A stretch of 7,295 bases of DNA from positions 1,027 to 8,321 of the forward strand of contig PCSL01000033.1 in assembly GCA_002772325.1 (NCBI GenBank). Reading direction: 5' to 3'. Source of the stretch: Chloroflexi bacterium CG23_combo_of_CG06-09_8_20_14_all_45_10 (GTDB lineage Bacteria; Chloroflexota; Dehalococcoidia; GIF9; AB-539-J10). The notes under the pieces were generated by a model. It was not told the origin of the DNA and made no database searches. It saw only the letters and a program-made list of their open reading frames with translations. This document shows positions 5,783-7,295 of the stretch, one piece after another. The position numbers and the translations under genes were made by a program. Position 1 is the first letter of the stretch. Each line of letters opens with the position of its first letter.

Positions 5783-5932
5783 TTTTTAACTTCTTTATAA
5801 CCGCCTCCGCTAACTTAGGAAATGAAAGAGGCCCCTTTCTTCTTTAATGTGTATTGGAAAAAACTGATTTAGTGAGCCTGGATTGACTAATAGCCACTTT
5901 GCTTTGGAGAGCTAACCGAGTCTCACAGTGCC
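5783..5932. other. Gap between Ldh_2 gene and GlcD remnant
   Basis: This 150-base gap has no gene. On the minus strand a weak five-base-pair stem (TTAGT/ACTAA) ends near a run of six T, a poor terminator candidate. Just before and overlapping the GlcD remnant start, one frame reads GPLSFPKLAEAVIKKLKN to a TAG at 5768-5766. It looks like a protein tail, but I do not recognise it. Confidence 0.45.
5824..5839. repeat. Near-perfect 16-base palindrome
   Basis: GAAAGAGGCCCCTTTC is palindromic except for one mismatched pair. It lies 42 bases upstream of the GlcD remnant start. With no loop it would fit a dimeric protein's binding site better than a terminator. Its role is unknown and chance is possible. 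Confidence 0.3.
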
Positions 5933-7015
5933 TTAGAATGGTGCTTTTATATTGACTTCTTCTCCAATGTTTCTCAGTTCCTCAACTACCTTGTAGTAAA
6001 GGCGCACTTCTTCTTTTTGTTGCTCATAAAGCTCAAATTCCTTCTCCCCATGGATGAATATTCTATCCTTGCCAGCTGCCTTCTCCGAATTTTTAAGTAT
6101 ATTTATATACTCATCCATCATGCTCTTAAACAGAGCTAGCTCAATGAATGCATCTATCTTTATAGCACCGAAGAAATGAGCCACCTTAGCCGGTATATCT
6201 TTCCTAGCATAGAGATTTGGCCCAAATTCGCTACCAGAAAGTACTCCTGAGAATATATCTACAACCAAACACAATCCATATCCTTTGTGACCACCACTTT
6301 CTTCTTCTGCTCCGCCAAGTGGTAACAGTCCACCACCCTTCTTATCAAGCAAGTTTGCCAGTACTCTGGGTATATTCTGCGTTGGATTTCCGAGCTCATC
6401 TGTTGCCCAAGTAATTGGCATTATTTTACCTTCACGCTCATAAACTTCGAGCTTCCCCCTGGGAACAGTTGAAGCCGCCATATCCAATACAAATGGTCGC
6501 TCTTTACCCGCAGGAACAGCAATCGAAATAGGGTTTGTCCCCATTACGGCATTTTTGCCATGGGTTGGTACCACAAGCGGTGCAGCATTTGTTAGCGAAA
6601 GCCCAATAAGGTCATGCTCGAGCGCCATCATTGAATAATACCCAGCAATCCCGTAATGATTAGAATCGCGGACTGCGGCAAAGGCAATATTATTTTTCAG
6701 TGCCTTATCTATGACAAGCTTCATAGCCTTATAGCCTACAACTTGACCAAGCCCATCTCCGCCGGAAATAAGGAGGGTATTTGGCGTTTCTTTCAAGACC
6801 TTTACATCCACAATCGGCTTTATTACTCCCGTTTTCAAGCCGTTCGTATATCTTTTAAGCCTCTGCAGACCGTGGGAGCCCACACCCCTTTGGTCTGCAG
6901 TTATCAATACTTCGGCTGCTATTTTCGCATCCTCAACCGGGACACCAAATTTATTAAATACATTGATAGTGAATTGCTGCAAAGCATCAACCTTTATCCC
7001 AATATATTCTTCCAT
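5933..7015 (-). CDS. Ldh_2-family NAD(P)-dependent 2-hydroxyacid dehydrogenase (complete)
   Basis: A complete 360-residue member of the malate/L-lactate/sulfolactate dehydrogenase family (Ldh_2, PF02615), a soluble NAD(P)-dependent oxidoreductase of 2-oxo and 2-hydroxy acids; some relatives reduce cyclic imines or diketo acids. Visible marks are ADQRGVGSHGL at 40-50 with His48 as the likely catalytic His, GLGQVVG at 88-94, RDSNHYGIAGYY at 116-127, MGTNPISIAVPAG at 158-170, VLDMAAS at 176-182 and GGHKGYGLCLVVDIFSGVLS at 241-260. Length and motifs are normal and no residue is missing. GGAGG precedes the ATG at 7015 by a short four bases and lies at the edge of the dapA remnant. The gene is clearly diverged from the second Ldh_2 gene at 1-993, so they are old paralogues or separate acquisitions. 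Downstream lies the decayed GlcD gene. Confidence 0.95.
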   Translation of the reverse strand: MEEYIGIKVDALQQFTINVFNKFGVPVEDAKIAAEVLITADQRGVGSHGLQRLKRYTNGLKTGVIKPIVDVKVLKETPNTLLISGGDGLGQVVGYKAMKLVIDKALKNNIAFAAVRDSNHYGIAGYYSMMALEHDLIGLSLTNAAPLVVPTHGKNAVMGTNPISIAVPAGKERPFVLDMAASTVPRGKLEVYEREGKIMPITWATDELGNPTQNIPRVLANLLDKKGGGLLPLGGAEEESGGHKGYGLCLVVDIFSGVLSGSEFGPNLYARKDIPAKVAHFFGAIKIDAFIELALFKSMMDEYINILKNSEKAAGKDRIFIHGEKEFELYEQQKEEVRLYYKVVEELRNIGEEVNIKAPF

Positions 7016-7019
7016 CTTG

Positions 7020-7024
7020 CCTCC
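7020..7024 (-). promoter_or_regulatory. Shine-Dalgarno site of the complete Ldh_2 gene, beside a dapA remnant
   Basis: GGAGG on the minus strand is four bases before the ATG at 7015. The same place in the intact dapA-like gene (plus 2057-2065) reads CAACGGTGGAAA in coding sense, against CAATGGAGGCAA here. The ribosome site may therefore have arisen by substitution in former dapA coding sequence. Confidence 0.6.
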
Positions 7025-7025
7025 A

Positions 7026-7153
7026 TTGACTCACAGCCAGCTCCCACAATAATAACCATATCCTCAGTCACAGCATTAACCACAGTTTTAACTACCTCTC
7101 TCTTTTCCTTTTCCGATAAAAAACATATTCGCCATTGGAGCCAAGAACAACAA
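7026..7153 (-). pseudogene. Decayed fragment of a dapA-family gene
   Basis: These 128 bases align to 2066-2194 inside the intact dapA-like gene with 13 mismatches and one missing base by hand count, about 89% identity. Translated, the fragment covers residues 43-84 of that protein: VVLGSNGEYV, then after a one-base deletion LSEKEKREVVKTVVNA and MVIIVGAGCES. The deletion (a T missing beside the A-run at 7118-7123) breaks the frame. Several differences change the protein (for example NAAPGD to NAVTED), so the source may be a close paralogue rather than this exact gene. It is wedged four bases after the stop of the upstream membrane protein and ten bases before the Ldh_2 ATG. No catalytic Lys or Tyr region remains. 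Confidence 0.85.
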
Positions 7154-7157
7154 CTTT

Positions 7158-7295
7158 TTAACGATTAAACCAAGTCTTCTTCGCTTTTACCCTTAATACA
7201 TGAATAGCAATAGTAACGCTCATTATTATTATGCCAATGATGCTATAGTAAACATGCCCGGGTATAAGGAAAATTACTGCCCCGAGAGGAAGCAA
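7158..7295 (-). CDS. C-terminal end of a membrane protein, possibly a TRAP transporter permease (5' end outside window)
   Basis: The frame enters at the window edge and gives the last 45 residues before the TAA at 7160-7158. It contains one long hydrophobic stretch (LLPLGAVIFLIPGHVYYSII, then GIIIMSVTIAIHVL) and a basic tail (RVKAKKTWFNR), as expected for a final transmembrane segment with a cytoplasmic end. The pattern 'hydrophobic - IPG - polar/aromatic - IIG - hydrophobic' recalls the end of fused TRAP dicarboxylate-type permeases (FPG..TDLIGL). A TRAP importer would fit a carboxylate-utilisation locus. The fragment is short, so the family call is an inference; the membrane tail is secure. 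The stop lies four bases before the dapA remnant. Confidence 0.6.
   Translation of the reverse strand: MLPLGAVIFLIPGHVYYSIIGIIIMSVTIAIHVLRVKAKKTWFNR

Noticed and set aside
5866..5910. Stem TTAGT/ACTAA followed by a T-run on the minus strand as a terminator of the Ldh_2 gene
   Set aside because: The stem has only five AT-rich pairs and the T-run is offset by several bases, so it would be unstable.
6656..7168. Plus-strand open frame of 170 codons near the right end
   Set aside because: It runs antisense to the complete Ldh_2 gene, the dapA remnant and the membrane-protein tail at once, so it cannot be a conserved protein.
1..7295. tRNA, rRNA, CRISPR array, transposase or attachment sites
   Set aside because: I looked for tRNA-like cloverleaf ends, tandem repeats and transposase motifs on both strands and saw none. 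The only repeat of note is the dapA fragment.

Overview
The window reads like a piece of an anaerobe's carboxylate/2-hydroxy-acid utilisation locus. Every gene I can support lies on the minus strand, so transcription runs from position 7295 towards 1. The DNA is moderately AT-rich, with frequent AGA/AGG arginine and ATA isoleucine codons and strong GGAGG-type ribosome binding sites ahead of several genes. The gene set (nickel-dependent racemase family, GlcD/GlcF-type oxidase parts, an MvhD/FlpD hydrogenase-type iron-sulfur subunit) fits an anaerobic, possibly thermophilic, bacterium. I cannot place it in a phylum, and an archaeal origin is not excluded.

Layout in the direction of transcription: (a) 7295-7158, the last 45 codons of a membrane protein, probably a TRAP-type permease. 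(b) 7153-7026, a small decayed copy of a piece of a dapA-family gene. (c) 7015-5933, an intact Ldh_2-family (malate/L-lactate/sulfolactate type) dehydrogenase. (d) 5782-3837, a run of broken genes: a GlcD-type FAD oxidase with a large internal deletion and a frameshift, a GlcF-type iron-sulfur protein split by a one-base frameshift, and an N-terminally truncated, frameshifted MvhD/FlpD-like subunit. (e) 3806-2547, an intact LarA-family protein with its nickel-cofactor residues. (f) A 228-base gap with a hairpin and a likely promoter. (g) 2318-1401, an intact DapA-family class I aldolase/lyase. (h) 1386-1032, the C-terminal third of a D-isomer-specific 2-hydroxyacid dehydrogenase with one frameshift. 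(i) 993-1, a second Ldh_2-family dehydrogenase that runs off the window.

Taken together, the intact genes supply one route for changing C2 stereochemistry of a 2-hydroxy acid (LarA), two NAD(P)-dependent dehydrogenases of the Ldh_2 family, and a Schiff-base aldolase. The broken genes would have added a second stereospecific route (2-hydroxyacid dehydrogenase, GlcD/GlcF) coupled to an Hdr/hydrogenase-type electron carrier. The actual substrate cannot be read from the sequence.

The most notable feature is the mosaic of intact and decayed genes. Four single-base frameshifts (three extra bases, one missing) sit next to real deletions in GlcD, FlpD and the 2-hydroxyacid dehydrogenase. The deletions cannot be explained by homopolymer sequencing error alone. 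A dapA fragment is also present twice, about 5 kb apart and about 89% identical by hand alignment, each copy lying upstream of an Ldh_2 gene.
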